From assembly GCF_017795885.1 (NCBI RefSeq), contig NZ_CP059297.1, forward strand, positions 434,001-498,000: DNA of 64,000 nt, written 5' to 3'. Positions within the stretch are counted from its first letter, which is position 1; each line of letters starts with the position of its first letter. Both the position numbers and the translations under genes were made by a program. The notes below the pieces were generated by a model that made no database searches, had not been told where the DNA came from, and saw only the letters and a list, made by a program, of their open reading frames with translations. Below are positions 20,668 through 29,407 of this stretch, in pieces. Source of the DNA: Brevundimonas sp. AJA228-03. GTDB lineage: Bacteria; Pseudomonadota; Alphaproteobacteria; Caulobacterales; Caulobacteraceae.

Positions 20668-21316
20668 GACTGAGCCGGTAATGATGGGCACGGCGGCCAC
20701 GCGACTGTGGGCCGGTGCCCGGGCCTTAGCCCGTGCGGCCGCCGCTGTCAGGGGGGGCGCGCCGTCGCGGGTGCCGCCCCTGCTGTTCTTTACCGATCCC
20801 CGGCGGACGCCCAGGCCGTGGGAGATCGTCGCGCGCATGCCGGCAGGGTCGGGTGTCGTCTACCGGTCCTTCGGCGCGAACGATGCCCGGGACACGGCCG
20901 ACCGACTTCGGACCGTGACGGCAGAACGCGGCATGGCCCTGCTGATCGGCATGGACAGCGCCCTGGCCGAGGCCGTAGGCGCGGACGGGCTTCATCTGCC
21001 CGAGCGGGCGTTGTCGGCGGCCTATGCGCTGTCGGGACGGCGACCGGACTGGATCCTGACCGCAGCTGTGCATTCGGTCGAGGCGGCTCTGGCGGCCCGC
21101 GATCTCGACGCGGTCGTCCTGTCTCCCGTCTTTCCGGCAGGCGGGGCCTCCTCCGCCAGAACCGCCCTTGGCGTCCAGGCGCTGGCCGACGTAGCGGCGA
21201 ACCGGCCGGTCATCGCGCTGGGCGGCATCACGGCCGACACTGTGGCGGATCTGGTGCGAACGGGCGCCACGGGGGTGGCAGCCGTCTCCAGCATCGCCGA
21301 AGCCTTCGCCGTCTAG
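20666..21316 (+). CDS. thiamine-phosphate synthase-like (ThiE/TenI fold) protein
   Basis: A 216-residue TIM-barrel protein of the ThiE/TenI group. It shows LLFFTDPRRT near the N-terminus (normally the first beta strand), then GADGLHLPE (residues around the phosphate/pyrimidine pocket), VVLSPVFPAGG with SSARTALG, and ALGGIT near the C-terminus. These are ThiE/TenI-like, but the protein has an N-terminal extension and no other thiamine genes are near, so thiamine-phosphate synthase activity is not assured. ATG 20666 has AGAGG about 6 bases upstream; ATG 20681 or 20684 are alternatives that would remove the start overlap with the PLP protein. Its stop overlaps that of ntrZ. Confidence 0.75.
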   Translation: MTEPVMMGTAATRLWAGARALARAAAAVRGGAPSRVPPLLFFTDPRRTPRPWEIVARMPAGSGVVYRSFGANDARDTADRLRTVTAERGMALLIGMDSALAEAVGADGLHLPERALSAAYALSGRRPDWILTAAVHSVEAALAARDLDAVVLSPVFPAGGASSARTALGVQALADVAANRPVIALGGITADTVADLVRTGATGVAAVSSIAEAFAV

Positions 21317-21708
21317 AATCGGAACAGGGTCTCGAGGCGGACGCGCGGCTGGGCGCGGCGATCGGTTTCGGCTGCGCGCGCCGGATCCTGCTCGGCCGGG
21401 GCCAGACCGGCGGCGGCGCCGACGCGGAGCGACGGCGACAGGCGGTAGTAGGCGCCCGCCTCCACATCACCCCAGCGGGTTTCGCGACCGACAGGCTGGT
21501 TCAGGTTGAAATCCAGACCCCAGCGACCGTTCGCGTTCCAGCGCAGGCCACGGCGCGGCGTCGACGGCGCGACGCTGTTGCGGGCCGCACTGGCTTCGGA
21601 CAGGCTGACGGCCGGGACGCGCGAGCGCGATTGCGCAGCGGCTTCGCCCGCGACGCCAGAGATGGCGGCGGCGATGAACAATCCGGCGATGACGACGCGA
21701 AGCCGCAT
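21313..21708 (-). CDS. ntrZ: NtrZ-family periplasmic protein
   Basis: A 131-residue periplasmic protein with a cleavable signal peptide (MRLRVVIAGLFIAAAISG..., to about residue 25, AAAQS). The mature domain carries RGLRWNANGRWGLDFNLNQP, RWGDVEAGAYYRLSPSLRVG and a C-terminal RVRLETLFRF, which I recognise as the NtrZ family. In Caulobacter crescentus NtrZ acts on the sensor kinase NtrY to restrain NtrYX signalling; ntrY is not in this window. The ATG at 21708 gives a proper signal peptide. A promoter-like TTGACC-N17-CTAATC lies upstream. The stop codon overlaps that of the convergent ThiE-like gene. Confidence 0.82.
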   Translation of the reverse strand: MRLRVVIAGLFIAAAISGVAGEAAAQSRSRVPAVSLSEASAARNSVAPSTPRRGLRWNANGRWGLDFNLNQPVGRETRWGDVEAGAYYRLSPSLRVGAAAGLAPAEQDPARAAETDRRAQPRVRLETLFRF

Positions 21709-21780
21709 TTCCAACCCTTGAGTCCGACGTTTCGTCGCCGGACCTTTTTTCTGAACCGGCGTTTTCGCCGAGAACACACC

Positions 21781-21809
21781 GATTAGACACCGGTGGTCCG
21801 CCCGGTCAA
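21781..21809 (-). promoter_or_regulatory. candidate sigma-70-type promoter of ntrZ
   Basis: Minus strand TTGACC (21809-21804), a 17-base spacer, then CTAATC (21786-21781), about 73 bp upstream of the ntrZ start codon. Confidence 0.45.
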
Positions 21810-21954
21810 TGGAACCCCGTCGAACGATCCCGGTTGCAGCGACTCTAGGCTCCCTCTGTGGCGCAAGCGTCACGGGAATGCGTCAGGAAGGCGTTCGCCC
21901 GAACGGCGAGTGGCCGGCGTCGAGCGCCGTCGGGGCGACCGGAACGCCATTGCC

Positions 21955-21983
21955 TTGTCATCGCCCCTTTTCAGCGTGTTATA
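21955..21983 (+). promoter_or_regulatory. candidate sigma-70-type promoter of the DUF3576 gene
   Basis: TTGTCA (21955-21960), a 17-base spacer, then GTTATA (21978-21983), about 95 bp before the start codon. Confidence 0.4.
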
Positions 21984-22077
21984 GAGCCTTGCTTCGCTGC
22001 GCGCCCTTCAATGGGGACGTCGAGGTGCCCGTGTCCCGAAGGGGCCATGGGTCGATCCTGGGATGGAGACAAGACGA

Positions 22078-22530
22078 ATGGCGTATGTTCGCGGCAAGAC
22101 GGTCGTAGCGGCCACGGCCCTGGCCCTCGGCGGTCTGGTTCTGGCGGGGTGCGGCAGCCTGCCCTTCATCGGCGATCGACCGACTCCCCGGGCCAATGCC
22201 CAGCAGGGGATCGGCGTCAACGGCTATCTGTGGCGTGCCACCCTGGACACGCTCAGCTTCATGCCCCTGCTGACCGCCGACCCGTGGGGCGGCGTCGTCA
22301 ACTATGACTGGTACATCAATCCCCAGACCCCGAACGAGCGGTTCAAGGCCACGGTCTTCATCCTCGACACCCGTCTGCGCGCCGATGCCCTCAACGTCAC
22401 CGTGACCAGGGAGGTCAAGGACGCCTCGGGGGCCTGGACCGGCGCGCCGGTCGCCGCCCAGACCGAGGCCGATCTGGAAAACGCGATCCTGACCAAGGCG
22501 CGCCAGCTGAACCTGTCCAACGCGGGTTAG
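22078..22530 (+). CDS. DUF3576-family lipoprotein
   Basis: A 150-residue protein with a lipoprotein signal (GGLVLAGC, lipobox cysteine near residue 27), so predicted to be anchored to a membrane facing the periplasm. The body matches the DUF3576 family: GIGVNGYLWRATLDTLSFMPLLTADPWGGVVNYDWY, PNERFKATVFILDTRLRADALNVTV, and a C-terminal ENAILTKARQLNL. The family is common in alphaproteobacteria next to leuS and lptE, which suggests a role in outer-membrane or LPS assembly, but that is only contextual. ATG 22078 has GGAGA 7 bases upstream; an ATG five codons earlier is also in frame. Confidence 0.88.
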   Translation: MAYVRGKTVVAATALALGGLVLAGCGSLPFIGDRPTPRANAQQGIGVNGYLWRATLDTLSFMPLLTADPWGGVVNYDWYINPQTPNERFKATVFILDTRLRADALNVTVTREVKDASGAWTGAPVAAQTEADLENAILTKARQLNLSNAG

Positions 22531-22535
22531 GACTC

Positions 22536-22711
22536 GTCTCCTCCCCATTCGCCCCTTGGCGAAAGGGGAGGTGGATGCGAGCCTCCTGGCGAGCAGACGG
22601 AGGGGTTCTTGACGCCCCATGACCGAGTCCGCTTCAAGAACCCCTCCGTCTCGTCGGCTTTCGCCGCCGATCCACCTCCCCGTCGCCACAGGGGCGACAG
22701 GGAGGAGACTC
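22536..22711. repeat. nested long inverted-repeat element upstream of leuS
   Basis: Arms at 22594-22611 (CAGACGGAGGGGTTCTTG) and 22635-22652 match at 17 of 18 bases. Further out GAGGTGGAT (22568) pairs with GATCCACCTC (22669-22678), and the ends GTCTCCTCCC / GGGAGGAGAC also pair. The whole stretch can form one branched cruciform or RNA hairpin. It fills nearly the entire gap between the DUF3576 gene and leuS. Confidence 0.8.
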
Positions 22712-22724
22712 GACAAGGAATCCC

Positions 22725-25322
22725 GTGTCCGCCTCTTCGACCCGCTACGATCCCAAGACCGCCGAACCCCGTCAGCAGGCCCGCTGGGCGGAGGCGGGTG
22801 CCTTCGTCACCCGCGACACGGGTCGCCCGAAATACTATGTCCTTGAAATGTTTCCCTATCCGTCGGGGAACATCCACATGGGTCACGCCCGCAACTATGT
22901 GATGGGCGACGTGGTGGCGCGTCACAAGCGGGCCCAGGGGTATGACGTCCTGCATCCGATGGGCTGGGATGCCTTTGGTCTGCCGGCCGAGAATGCCGCC
23001 ATGGAGCGGGGAATTCACCCCGGCGCATGGACCTATTCCAACATCGCCTCCATGCGCGATCAGCTGAAACTGCTGGGTCTTTCGCTGGACTGGTCGAGGG
23101 AGTTCGCCACCTGCGATCCCGCCTACTATGGCAAGCAGCAGGCCTGGTTCCTGGAGCTGTTCAGGCGGGGTCTGGCCTATCGCAAGGACTCGGTTGTCAA
23201 CTGGGATCCGGTCGACAATACCGTCCTGGCCAACGAACAGGTCGTGGACGGTCGCGGCTGGCGCTCCGGAGCCCCGGTCGAGAAGCGCAAGCTGAACCAG
23301 TGGTTCCTGCGCATCACCGACTATGCCGACGACCTGATCGAGGGCCTCAAGGACCTGGATCGCTGGCCCGACAAGGTCCGGCTGATGCAGGAGAACTGGA
23401 TCGGCAAGAGCCGCGGGGCCACCGTCTGGTGGGACATCGCCGAGGGTCCCGGGTTCCTGCCCGCCGCACCGGACGGCCAGCCCAGCCATGACCGCGACCC
23501 GGTCGAGGTCTATACAACCCGGCCCGATACCCTGTTCGGGGCCAGCTTCCTGGCCCTGGCGCCCGACCATCCCCTGACGAAGGCGATCGCCGAACACCGT
23601 CCGGATGTCGCCGCCTTCGTGAAGGCCTGCGCCCGGACCGGCACCAGCGAGGCCGATATCGAAAAGGCGGAAAAGCTGGGCATCGACTTGGGCCTGCGCG
23701 TCCGTCATCCGTTCGATCCCGGGCGCACCGTGCCGGTCTGGGCGGCGAATTTCGTCCTGTCGACCTATGGATCGGGCGCCATTTTCGGTTGCCCGGGCCA
23801 TGACCAGCGCGACCTGGACTTCGCCCGCAAATACGATCTGCCGGTCGTACCCGTGGTCCGTCCTGACGGGGCGGAGGACGTCGAGATCGGCACCGAGGCC
23901 TATGTCGGCCCGGGCACGATCTTCAATTCGGACTTTCTGGACGGCCTGTCGGTCGAGGCGGCCAAGGCCGAGGCGATTCGCCACCTGGAGGCCTCCGATC
24001 ACGGCAAGGGCACCACCATCTATCGCCTGCGCGACTGGGGCGTGTCCCGCCAGCGCTACTGGGGCTGCCCCATCCCCATCGTTCATTGCGCCGCCTGCGG
24101 CGTGGTCGAGGTCCCGGCCGATCAGCTGCCCGTCGTCCTGCCGGACGACGTGACCTTCGACGTCCCCGGCAATCCGCTGGACCGCCATCCGACCTGGAAG
24201 CACGTCAAATGTCCGTCCTGCGGAGCCGATTCGACACGCGAGACCGACACGCTCGATACCTTCGTCGATTCCAGCTGGTATTTCGCCCGTTTCACCGATC
24301 CGACGGCGGCCGAGCCGATCAGTAAGGCCGCCGCCGACCGCTGGCTGGCCGTCGACCAGTATATCGGCGGGGTCGAGCACGCGGTCCTGCACCTGCTGTA
24401 TGCCCGGTTCATCACACGCGCCCTGTCCGACGCCGGCATGCTGTCGGTGAAAGAGCCCTTCGCCGGCCTGTTCACGCAAGGGATGGTGGTCCACGAGACC
24501 TATCGGCGGGCCGACGGGGCCTGGGTCGAGCCGACCGACGTCGATCTGGCCAATACCGCCGGGGTCCGCAGCGCCCGCCAGCTGTCCACCGGCGAGACCC
24601 TGGTCATCGGCGACATCGAGAAGATGTCCAAGTCCAGAAAGAACGTCGTCGCGCCGCAGGAAATCCTCGACTCGCACGGCGTGGACGCCGGCCGCCTGTT
24701 CGTCCTGTCCGACAGCCCGCCCGAACGCGACGTCCAGTGGACCCCCGGCGGCGTCGAGGGTGCCAGCCGCTTCGTCCAGCGCGTCTGGTCCCTGTTCGAC
24801 AGCTTCGACGCCACGGCAACCGGCGATCCGGCCCAGGATGCGGCCCTGCAGAAGGAAACCCACAAGGCCATCAAGGCCGTGTCCGAGGGGGTCGAGGGCT
24901 TCCGCTTCAACTCGGCCATCGCCAAGCTCTATGCCTTCGTCGCCACCCTGCGCGACCATGACACGGCCTCCGGCCCCGCCCGGCGCGAGGCCCTGTCGGC
25001 CCTGGCCCGGCTGATCGCCCCCTTCACGCCGCATCTGGCCGAGGAAGGCTGGACCCGCCTGGGCAAGACCGGGATGGTGCTGGATGCCCCTTGGCCGGTC
25101 TTCGATCCGGCGCTGGCGGCCGATGATGAGGTGGTCCTGCCGATCCAGATCAACGGCAAGCGTCGGGGCGAGATCACCATGCCGCGCGGGGCCGATGCAA
25201 GGACCGTCGAGGCCGAGGCACTCGCCAATCCCGGCGTTCAGGCCTATCTGGAGAGCCAGGGCCAATCCATCCGCAAGGTGATCGTCGTGCCGGACCGCAT
25301 CGTCAATCTGGTGGCCGGCTAG
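22725..25322 (+). CDS. leuS: leucyl-tRNA synthetase
   Basis: Class I aminoacyl-tRNA synthetase charging tRNA-Leu, 865 residues. The HIGH signature appears as HMGH (51-54, in [16 protein letters not shown]) and the second catalytic loop is KMSKS (633-637). The CP1 editing domain lies between, with [12 protein letters not shown] and a [12 protein letters not shown] region. Zinc-type CxxC pairs occur around [10 protein letters not shown] and CPSCGAD. It starts at GTG 22725, shortly after the nested inverted repeat. The stop codon is directly followed by lptE (0 bp gap) and then holA, the usual alphaproteobacterial leuS-lptE-holA order. Confidence 0.97.
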   Translation: MSASSTRYDPKTAEPRQQARWAEAGAFVTRDTGRPKYYVLEMFPYPSGNIHMGHARNYVMGDVVARHKRAQGYDVLHPMGWDAFGLPAENAAMERGIHPGAWTYSNIASMRDQLKLLGLSLDWSREFATCDPAYYGKQQAWFLELFRRGLAYRKDSVVNWDPVDNTVLANEQVVDGRGWRSGAPVEKRKLNQWFLRITDYADDLIEGLKDLDRWPDKVRLMQENWIGKSRGATVWWDIAEGPGFLPAAPDGQPSHDRDPVEVYTTRPDTLFGASFLALAPDHPLTKAIAEHRPDVAAFVKACARTGTSEADIEKAEKLGIDLGLRVRHPFDPGRTVPVWAANFVLSTYGSGAIFGCPGHDQRDLDFARKYDLPVVPVVRPDGAEDVEIGTEAYVGPGTIFNSDFLDGLSVEAAKAEAIRHLEASDHGKGTTIYRLRDWGVSRQRYWGCPIPIVHCAACGVVEVPADQLPVVLPDDVTFDVPGNPLDRHPTWKHVKCPSCGADSTRETDTLDTFVDSSWYFARFTDPTAAEPISKAAADRWLAVDQYIGGVEHAVLHLLYARFITRALSDAGMLSVKEPFAGLFTQGMVVHETYRRADGAWVEPTDVDLANTAGVRSARQLSTGETLVIGDIEKMSKSRKNVVAPQEILDSHGVDAGRLFVLSDSPPERDVQWTPGGVEGASRFVQRVWSLFDSFDATATGDPAQDAALQKETHKAIKAVSEGVEGFRFNSAIAKLYAFVATLRDHDTASGPARREALSALARLIAPFTPHLAEEGWTRLGKTGMVLDAPWPVFDPALAADDEVVLPIQINGKRRGEITMPRGADARTVEAEALANPGVQAYLESQGQSIRKVIVVPDRIVNLVAG

Positions 25323-25802
25323 ATGTCGGTTCGCGGCCTTGCAGCCCTGGGTGTCGCCGCCGGGCTTCTGGCCGGATGCGGCTTCACGCCGTTGTACGGG
25401 GACACCGGGGCCTCTGCATCTTTGTCCCGTATCACCGTGACGACCCAGGACGATCGCCTCGGCTATCGGTTGCGAGAGCAGCTGGAGGACGCCCTGGGCC
25501 GGGATCGTGCCACCGCCCCGCTCTATCGGCTTGAAACCACAGTCGAGCAGAGCCGCCGCCCGCTGGGTCGCCGGATTGACGATACCGCCACCCGCTACCA
25601 GCTGACGGTGCGCGGGACCTGGGCCCTGACCCCGACGTCGGGCGGAACGCCCCGAACCGGCAGCCAGACCGTGACCACCACCTATGCTGCCGCCGACCAG
25701 CCCTATGCCGCCATCGCAGCCCAGCAGGACGGCGAGGACCGCGCGGCCGCCGAACTGGCCCGGATGATCCGTCTGGACCTGATGCGGGCCCTGGCCGAGT
25801 GA
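25323..25802 (+). CDS. lptE: LPS-assembly lipoprotein LptE
   Basis: A 159-residue outer-membrane lipoprotein that plugs and assists LptD in LPS insertion. The N-terminus VAAGLLAGCGFTPLYG contains the lipobox (Cys19) and the typical post-cysteine GFTPLY motif of alphaproteobacterial LptE. The rest is a mixed alpha/beta domain with YRLRE-LED and a C-terminal helix ARMIRLDLMRAL. It begins directly after the leuS stop, and its last bases overlap the GTG start of holA, so the three genes are very likely one transcript. Confidence 0.9.
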   Translation: MSVRGLAALGVAAGLLAGCGFTPLYGDTGASASLSRITVTTQDDRLGYRLREQLEDALGRDRATAPLYRLETTVEQSRRPLGRRIDDTATRYQLTVRGTWALTPTSGGTPRTGSQTVTTTYAAADQPYAAIAAQQDGEDRAAAELARMIRLDLMRALAE

Positions 25803-26851
25803 TCCTGGCCAAACGGCCCGAGGTGGACCGCTTCCTGTCGCGGCCCGACGCCGGGATTTGCGCCGCCGTGATCCACGGCAAGGACCGGTCCGGCGTCGCC
25901 GAACGCGCCGAAATCCTGTGCAGGGCCATCACCCCCGACCTGGATGACCCCTTCAACGTCACGGTCCTGACCGACAGCGACATCGACGGGGACGAGGCCC
26001 GGCTGGAGGAAGCCCTGACGGCGCTCAGCATGATCGGCGGGCGACGGCTGGTCCGCGTGCGGCTCGGGGCCGACAAGGCCTCGATCGACAGGATGCTGGC
26101 AGCGGCACTGAAGACCCACGGCGACGGCGGCTACAATCCCGACGCCATGCTGGTCATAGAGGCCGGGGCGCTGGGCCGCGACTCCGCCCTGCGCAAGGCT
26201 GCAGAGGCGGGCAAGGCCTCGGTCGGGATCGCCTGCTATGAGGACGAGGCCGGCGACATCGCCCGGATGACGCGCGAGGCCCTGGCCGCCGACAAGGTCG
26301 GTCTGACGTCGGACGCCCTCGCCGCCTTCGTCGCGCGTTTGCCCAGGGAGCGCGGCCTGATGCGTCAGGAGATCGAGCGTCTGGCGCTGTATGTCGGCCC
26401 GGGCTCCGGCCGCACGATCGACCTGGAGGAACTGGAGGCGCATCTGGGGGTGGAAGCGGACGCATCCCTGGCCGATGCCGCGCTTCAGGCCTTCGGCGGC
26501 AGACCCGCCCCGGCCCAGAGCGGCCTACGCCGCGCCCTGGCCGAGGGCGAAAGTGCGGTCATGGCGGTCCGCTCGGCCTCGATCCACCTCGGAAAGCTTC
26601 GTCGGATCAATGTCTTGCAGCTTTCTGGGGCCGGCGCCAAGGAGGCGGCCAGGGCAGCGGGCGTATTCTGGAAGCAGGAGGCGGAAATGCTGCGTCAGGC
26701 CCGGGCCTGGCGACTGGAGGAGCTCGACATCGTCCAGGACAGTGTCAACACGGCCGACATCGCCACCAAGACGACCGGCATGCCGGAACACCTGATCGCC
26801 GAACGGCTGCTGCTGGAAATCGCGGGTCGCGCCCGGCGGCTGGGGCTGTAG
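25799..26851 (+). CDS. holA: DNA polymerase III subunit delta
   Basis: Clamp-loader delta subunit that opens the beta sliding clamp; 350 residues in a three-domain AAA+-like fold without a working ATP site. Recognisable segments are AAVIHGKDRSGVAERAEIL near the N-terminus, SMIGGRRLVRVR, the LPRERGLMRQEIERLALYVG segment in the middle, and the C-terminal collar domain LHLGKLRR-like (IHLGKLRRINVLQL). The GTG at 25799 overlaps the lptE stop by four bases. It is the last gene of the leuS-lptE-holA operon and converges with the small lysine-rich gene at 26858. Confidence 0.9.
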   Translation: MILAKRPEVDRFLSRPDAGICAAVIHGKDRSGVAERAEILCRAITPDLDDPFNVTVLTDSDIDGDEARLEEALTALSMIGGRRLVRVRLGADKASIDRMLAAALKTHGDGGYNPDAMLVIEAGALGRDSALRKAAEAGKASVGIACYEDEAGDIARMTREALAADKVGLTSDALAAFVARLPRERGLMRQEIERLALYVGPGSGRTIDLEELEAHLGVEADASLADAALQAFGGRPAPAQSGLRRALAEGESAVMAVRSASIHLGKLRRINVLQLSGAGAKEAARAAGVFWKQEAEMLRQARAWRLEELDIVQDSVNTADIATKTTGMPEHLIAERLLLEIAGRARRLGL

Positions 26852-26857
26852 ACGACC

Positions 26858-27034
26858 TCAGCCCCGCTTCGACGCCTTGCGGAAGGCGGGCTTGGCCAGG
26901 GTGACATTCCTGGCGGCCACGGCGCGTTCTTCGGACTTGCCGCCGGACATACCGGCGTGGGCCGGGGCATTGGCCTTCTTGGCGGCCAGGACGCGTTTCA
27001 GGGCTTCGGATGCAGTTTCGGGCATGTCGGTCAT
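26858..27034 (-). CDS. small lysine/alanine-rich conserved hypothetical protein
   Basis: A 58-residue basic protein (starts MTDMPETASEALKRVLAAKK, ends AFRKASKRG) between holA and parB. It has high lysine, alanine and arginine content, no cysteine and no signal or membrane segment. Coding is supported by clean third-position G/C bias, a clear start at ATG 27034 and its fit in the 209-bp gap. Similar short basic proteins occur in Caulobacterales, from memory. It lies 26 bp beyond the parB stop on the same strand and could be co-transcribed. Function unknown; a nucleic-acid- or ribosome-associated role would be a guess. Confidence 0.6.
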   Translation of the reverse strand: MTDMPETASEALKRVLAAKKANAPAHAGMSGGKSEERAVAARNVTLAKPAFRKASKRG

Positions 27035-27060
27035 TCGCCCACCCTAGCACAGTTGCCGGA

Positions 27061-27957
27061 TCAGGCCTTCATCAACCGGCGGCACAGGTCGTCGAGCTGT
27101 TCCAGGCTGGCATAGGACAGGGTCAGCTCACCCCGCCCGCCGCGGTCCGACAGCGCCACCTTCAGACCCAGGGCATCGGCCAGATCCTGTTGCAGCGCCG
27201 CAGTGTCGGCCGAGGCCAGCCCCGTTCTGGTACCGCCTGCCCCTGCCTTTGCCTTTGCGGGACCCTGGGCCGCGCGTCTGGCCAGGGCCTCGGTCTGACG
27301 CACATTGAGGCCGTCGCGCTCGACCTGGGCGGCCAGGGCACCGGGGTCAGGGGCCGTGATCAGGGCTCTGGCGTGGCCGGCGCTGAGCTTTCCGTGCCGC
27401 ACGAACCAGAGCACCTCCTCGGGCAGCTGGAGCAGACGCAGGGTATTGGCCACATGACTGCGGCTCTTGCCCACGATCCCGGCCACGGCGTCCTGCGTTC
27501 GCCCGAACCGCTCCATCAGCATGCGATAGGCGTCGGCCTCCTCCAGCGGATTGAGGTCCGCCCGCTGGACATTCTCGATGATCGCGACCTCGAAGACCTC
27601 GACGTCGTCCATCTCGCGCACGACGATCGGCACCTCCGTGAGGCGCGCGGCCTGGGAGGCCCGCCAGCGCCGCTCTCCGGCGATGATCTGCCAGACTCCG
27701 TCCTCGCCAGGCTGGGTCCGGACAAGGATCGGCTGAAGCACACCCTTGTCGCGGATCGAGGTCGCCAGTTCATCCAGATCGGACTGGGTAAAGATCTTGC
27801 GGGGCTGATCGGGATTGGGTTTGAGGCTCTCGATCGGTGCCATCTGCACGCCGCCGGGCACCGGCTGGCCACCGGTCACGGGCACGGGGGTTTCGGCCAC
27901 GGGCTCTCCCAGCAGCGCCGACAGACCGCGACCAAGACCTCTTTGACGTTCAGACAA
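27061..27957 (-). CDS. parB: chromosome partitioning protein ParB
   Basis: A 298-residue centromere-binding CTP switch protein that binds parS and spreads, positioning the origin region. It has an N-terminal ParA-activating peptide with RGLGRGLSALLGE, then the CTP-binding/ParB-Srx domain with GVLQPILVR, GERRWRAS and ENVQRADLNPLEEA. The helix-turn-helix region for parS (VGKSRSHVANTLRLLQLP, with LSAGHARALI) follows, then a short C-terminal dimerisation domain (LSYASLEQLDDLCRRL). It is separated by 21 bp from parA in the same transcript. Three parS sites lie within 5.5 kb. Confidence 0.97.
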   Translation of the reverse strand: MSERQRGLGRGLSALLGEPVAETPVPVTGGQPVPGGVQMAPIESLKPNPDQPRKIFTQSDLDELATSIRDKGVLQPILVRTQPGEDGVWQIIAGERRWRASQAARLTEVPIVVREMDDVEVFEVAIIENVQRADLNPLEEADAYRMLMERFGRTQDAVAGIVGKSRSHVANTLRLLQLPEEVLWFVRHGKLSAGHARALITAPDPGALAAQVERDGLNVRQTEALARRAAQGPAKAKAGAGGTRTGLASADTAALQQDLADALGLKVALSDRGGRGELTLSYASLEQLDDLCRRLMKA

Positions 27958-27978
27958 GATATTGATTCCGTTTCGTTA

Positions 27979-28791
27979 TCAGGCGGCAGCGAGGGATTTC
28001 AGACGGCGCCGCTCGCGGCCGACCACTTCCTTTGCCAGGCGCAGATAGGCCTGGCTGCCGGAGCATTTGAGGTCATAGATCAGGACGGGCTTCCCGAATG
28101 ACGGCGCCTCCGAGACCCGGACGTTCCTGGGAATCACCGCCTCATAGACCTTGTCGCCGAAATGGGCCCTCACGTCCGCCGCCACCTGCCCCGACAGGGC
28201 ATTGCGGCGGTCGTACATGGTCAGGACCAGCCCCTGGATCTCAAGCGACGGATTCAAGGACTGTCGGACCATGTCGATGGTCTTCATCAACTGGGTCAGC
28301 CCTTCCAGGGCGAAGAACTCGCACTGCAACGGGACCAGCACACCGTCGGCCGCTGACATGGCGTTGAGCGTCAGCAGGTTCAGCGATGGCGGGCAGTCGA
28401 TCAGGACATAGTCATACCCGGTGCTGCCGGCCTCGCCCTGCCGCATCAGCGCGTCGCGCAGACGGTAGGAACGCCTGTCCGCGTGACTCAGTTCGATCTC
28501 GACGCCCGACATATCGGCATCGGCAGGAATGATGTGCAGGCCGGGAACCGTCGTCGGTACGGCCGCGTCATGGACGGACCGTCCATCGACGATGACATCG
28601 TAGATGGTGATGCGTCGTGTTTCACGTGGAACGCCCAGACCCGTGGAGGCGTTGCCCTGGGGGTCCATGTCAACGATCAGGACCTTCTCGCCGATCGCGG
28701 CCAGGGCCGTGCCGAGGTTGATCGCAGTGGTGGTCTTGCCGACCCCGCCCTTCTGGTTCGAGACGGCGAGGACGCGGGCGGTCTTGGTCAT
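27979..28791 (-). CDS. parA: chromosome partitioning ATPase ParA
   Basis: A 270-residue deviant-Walker ATPase that moves ParB-parS complexes. The Walker A box KGGVGKTTT (about residues 13-21) carries the signature lysine. Further motifs are VDMDPQGNASTGLG, the Walker B-like YDYVLIDCPPSLNLLT, and NVRVSEAPSFGKPVLIYD. ATG 28791 is used; a GTG three codons upstream (28800) overlaps the end of rsmG and is an alternative. A near-consensus parS lies inside the coding region (28618-28633). Gene order rsmG-parA-parB is typical of alphaproteobacterial origins. Confidence 0.96.
   Translation of the reverse strand: MTKTARVLAVSNQKGGVGKTTTAINLGTALAAIGEKVLIVDMDPQGNASTGLGVPRETRRITIYDVIVDGRSVHDAAVPTTVPGLHIIPADADMSGVEIELSHADRRSYRLRDALMRQGEAGSTGYDYVLIDCPPSLNLLTLNAMSAADGVLVPLQCEFFALEGLTQLMKTIDMVRQSLNPSLEIQGLVLTMYDRRNALSGQVAADVRAHFGDKVYEAVIPRNVRVSEAPSFGKPVLIYDLKCSGSQAYLRLAKEVVGRERRRLKSLAAA
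28618..28633. other. parS: parS site within parA (one core mismatch)
   Basis: TGTTTCACGTGGAACG differs from the perfect site TGTTTCACGTGAAACA at one core base and the last base. It sits inside parA, encoding part of its N-terminal half. Confidence 0.75.
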
Positions 28792-28792
28792 G

Positions 28793-29407
28793 CTAGACAC
28801 GGCGTTTGGCGCTCCGGACGGTCACGATGCGCCCGCGCGGGTCGCTGCGCGAGACAGTGAGATCGGCCTCCACTTGCCAGACCTTGGACGCCTCCTGCAA
28901 CTCGACCTCGGCCTTCTCTCCCTTGAGAAACAGACCTTGTGCACCGCGAGACAGACAGGGCTGTGCATAACCCAGCAGCTTCTCCATCGGGGCCACCGCG
29001 CGCGCCGTTACGATGTCGACCTTCAGCGTCTGCGCCTCGGCCCGGCCCCAGACAACGGTCGCCGGAAGCGCGAGTTGGTCGACGACCGTCTGCAGGAAAC
29101 GGCAGCGTTTCTGCAGTGAATCGATCAGCCAGACGTGCGATCCCGGACGCCCCTTGGCCAGCACGGCCAGCACGACACCCGGAAACCCTGCGCCCGCGCC
29201 CAGATCCGCCCAGGTCCTGCCCAATCCGGCCAGATCGATCAACTGGGCCGAGTCCCAGGCATGGCGGTTCCAGAAGTCCGGCAGGCTGTCGGGCCCGACC
29301 AGATTCATGACCGCGTTCGCCTCGGTCAGCATGACCCGGAACCGCTCGAGATCGGCCATCCGCTCCGGCCAGGCCCCGGTCAGACGTTGAAACTCGTCGG
29401 CGGTCAT
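28793..29407 (-). CDS. rsmG: 16S rRNA (guanine527-N7)-methyltransferase
   Basis: A 204-residue SAM-dependent methyltransferase modifying G527 of 16S rRNA. The SAM-binding motif is in TWADLGAGAGFPGVVLAVL, followed by VWLIDSLQKRCRFL (the K-R-x-FL signature of RsmG/GidB) and VTARAVAPMEKLLGYA. It is the usual length. Its ATG overlaps the mnmG stop (ATGA), and its stop lies beside the parA start, so mnmG-rsmG-parA-parB appear to be one leftward operon, the classic gidA-gidB-parA-parB arrangement. Confidence 0.95.
   Translation of the reverse strand: MTADEFQRLTGAWPERMADLERFRVMLTEANAVMNLVGPDSLPDFWNRHAWDSAQLIDLAGLGRTWADLGAGAGFPGVVLAVLAKGRPGSHVWLIDSLQKRCRFLQTVVDQLALPATVVWGRAEAQTLKVDIVTARAVAPMEKLLGYAQPCLSRGAQGLFLKGEKAEVELQEASKVWQVEADLTVSRSDPRGRIVTVRSAKRRV

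Larger units (their letters stand above)
21709..22077. other. divergent intergenic region between ntrZ and the DUF3576 gene
   Basis: A 369-bp region with no supported gene. It contains one promoter-like sequence on each strand (21781-21809 minus, 21955-21983 plus) and a short T-run hairpin near 21738-21755; nothing else was recognised. Confidence 0.6.
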
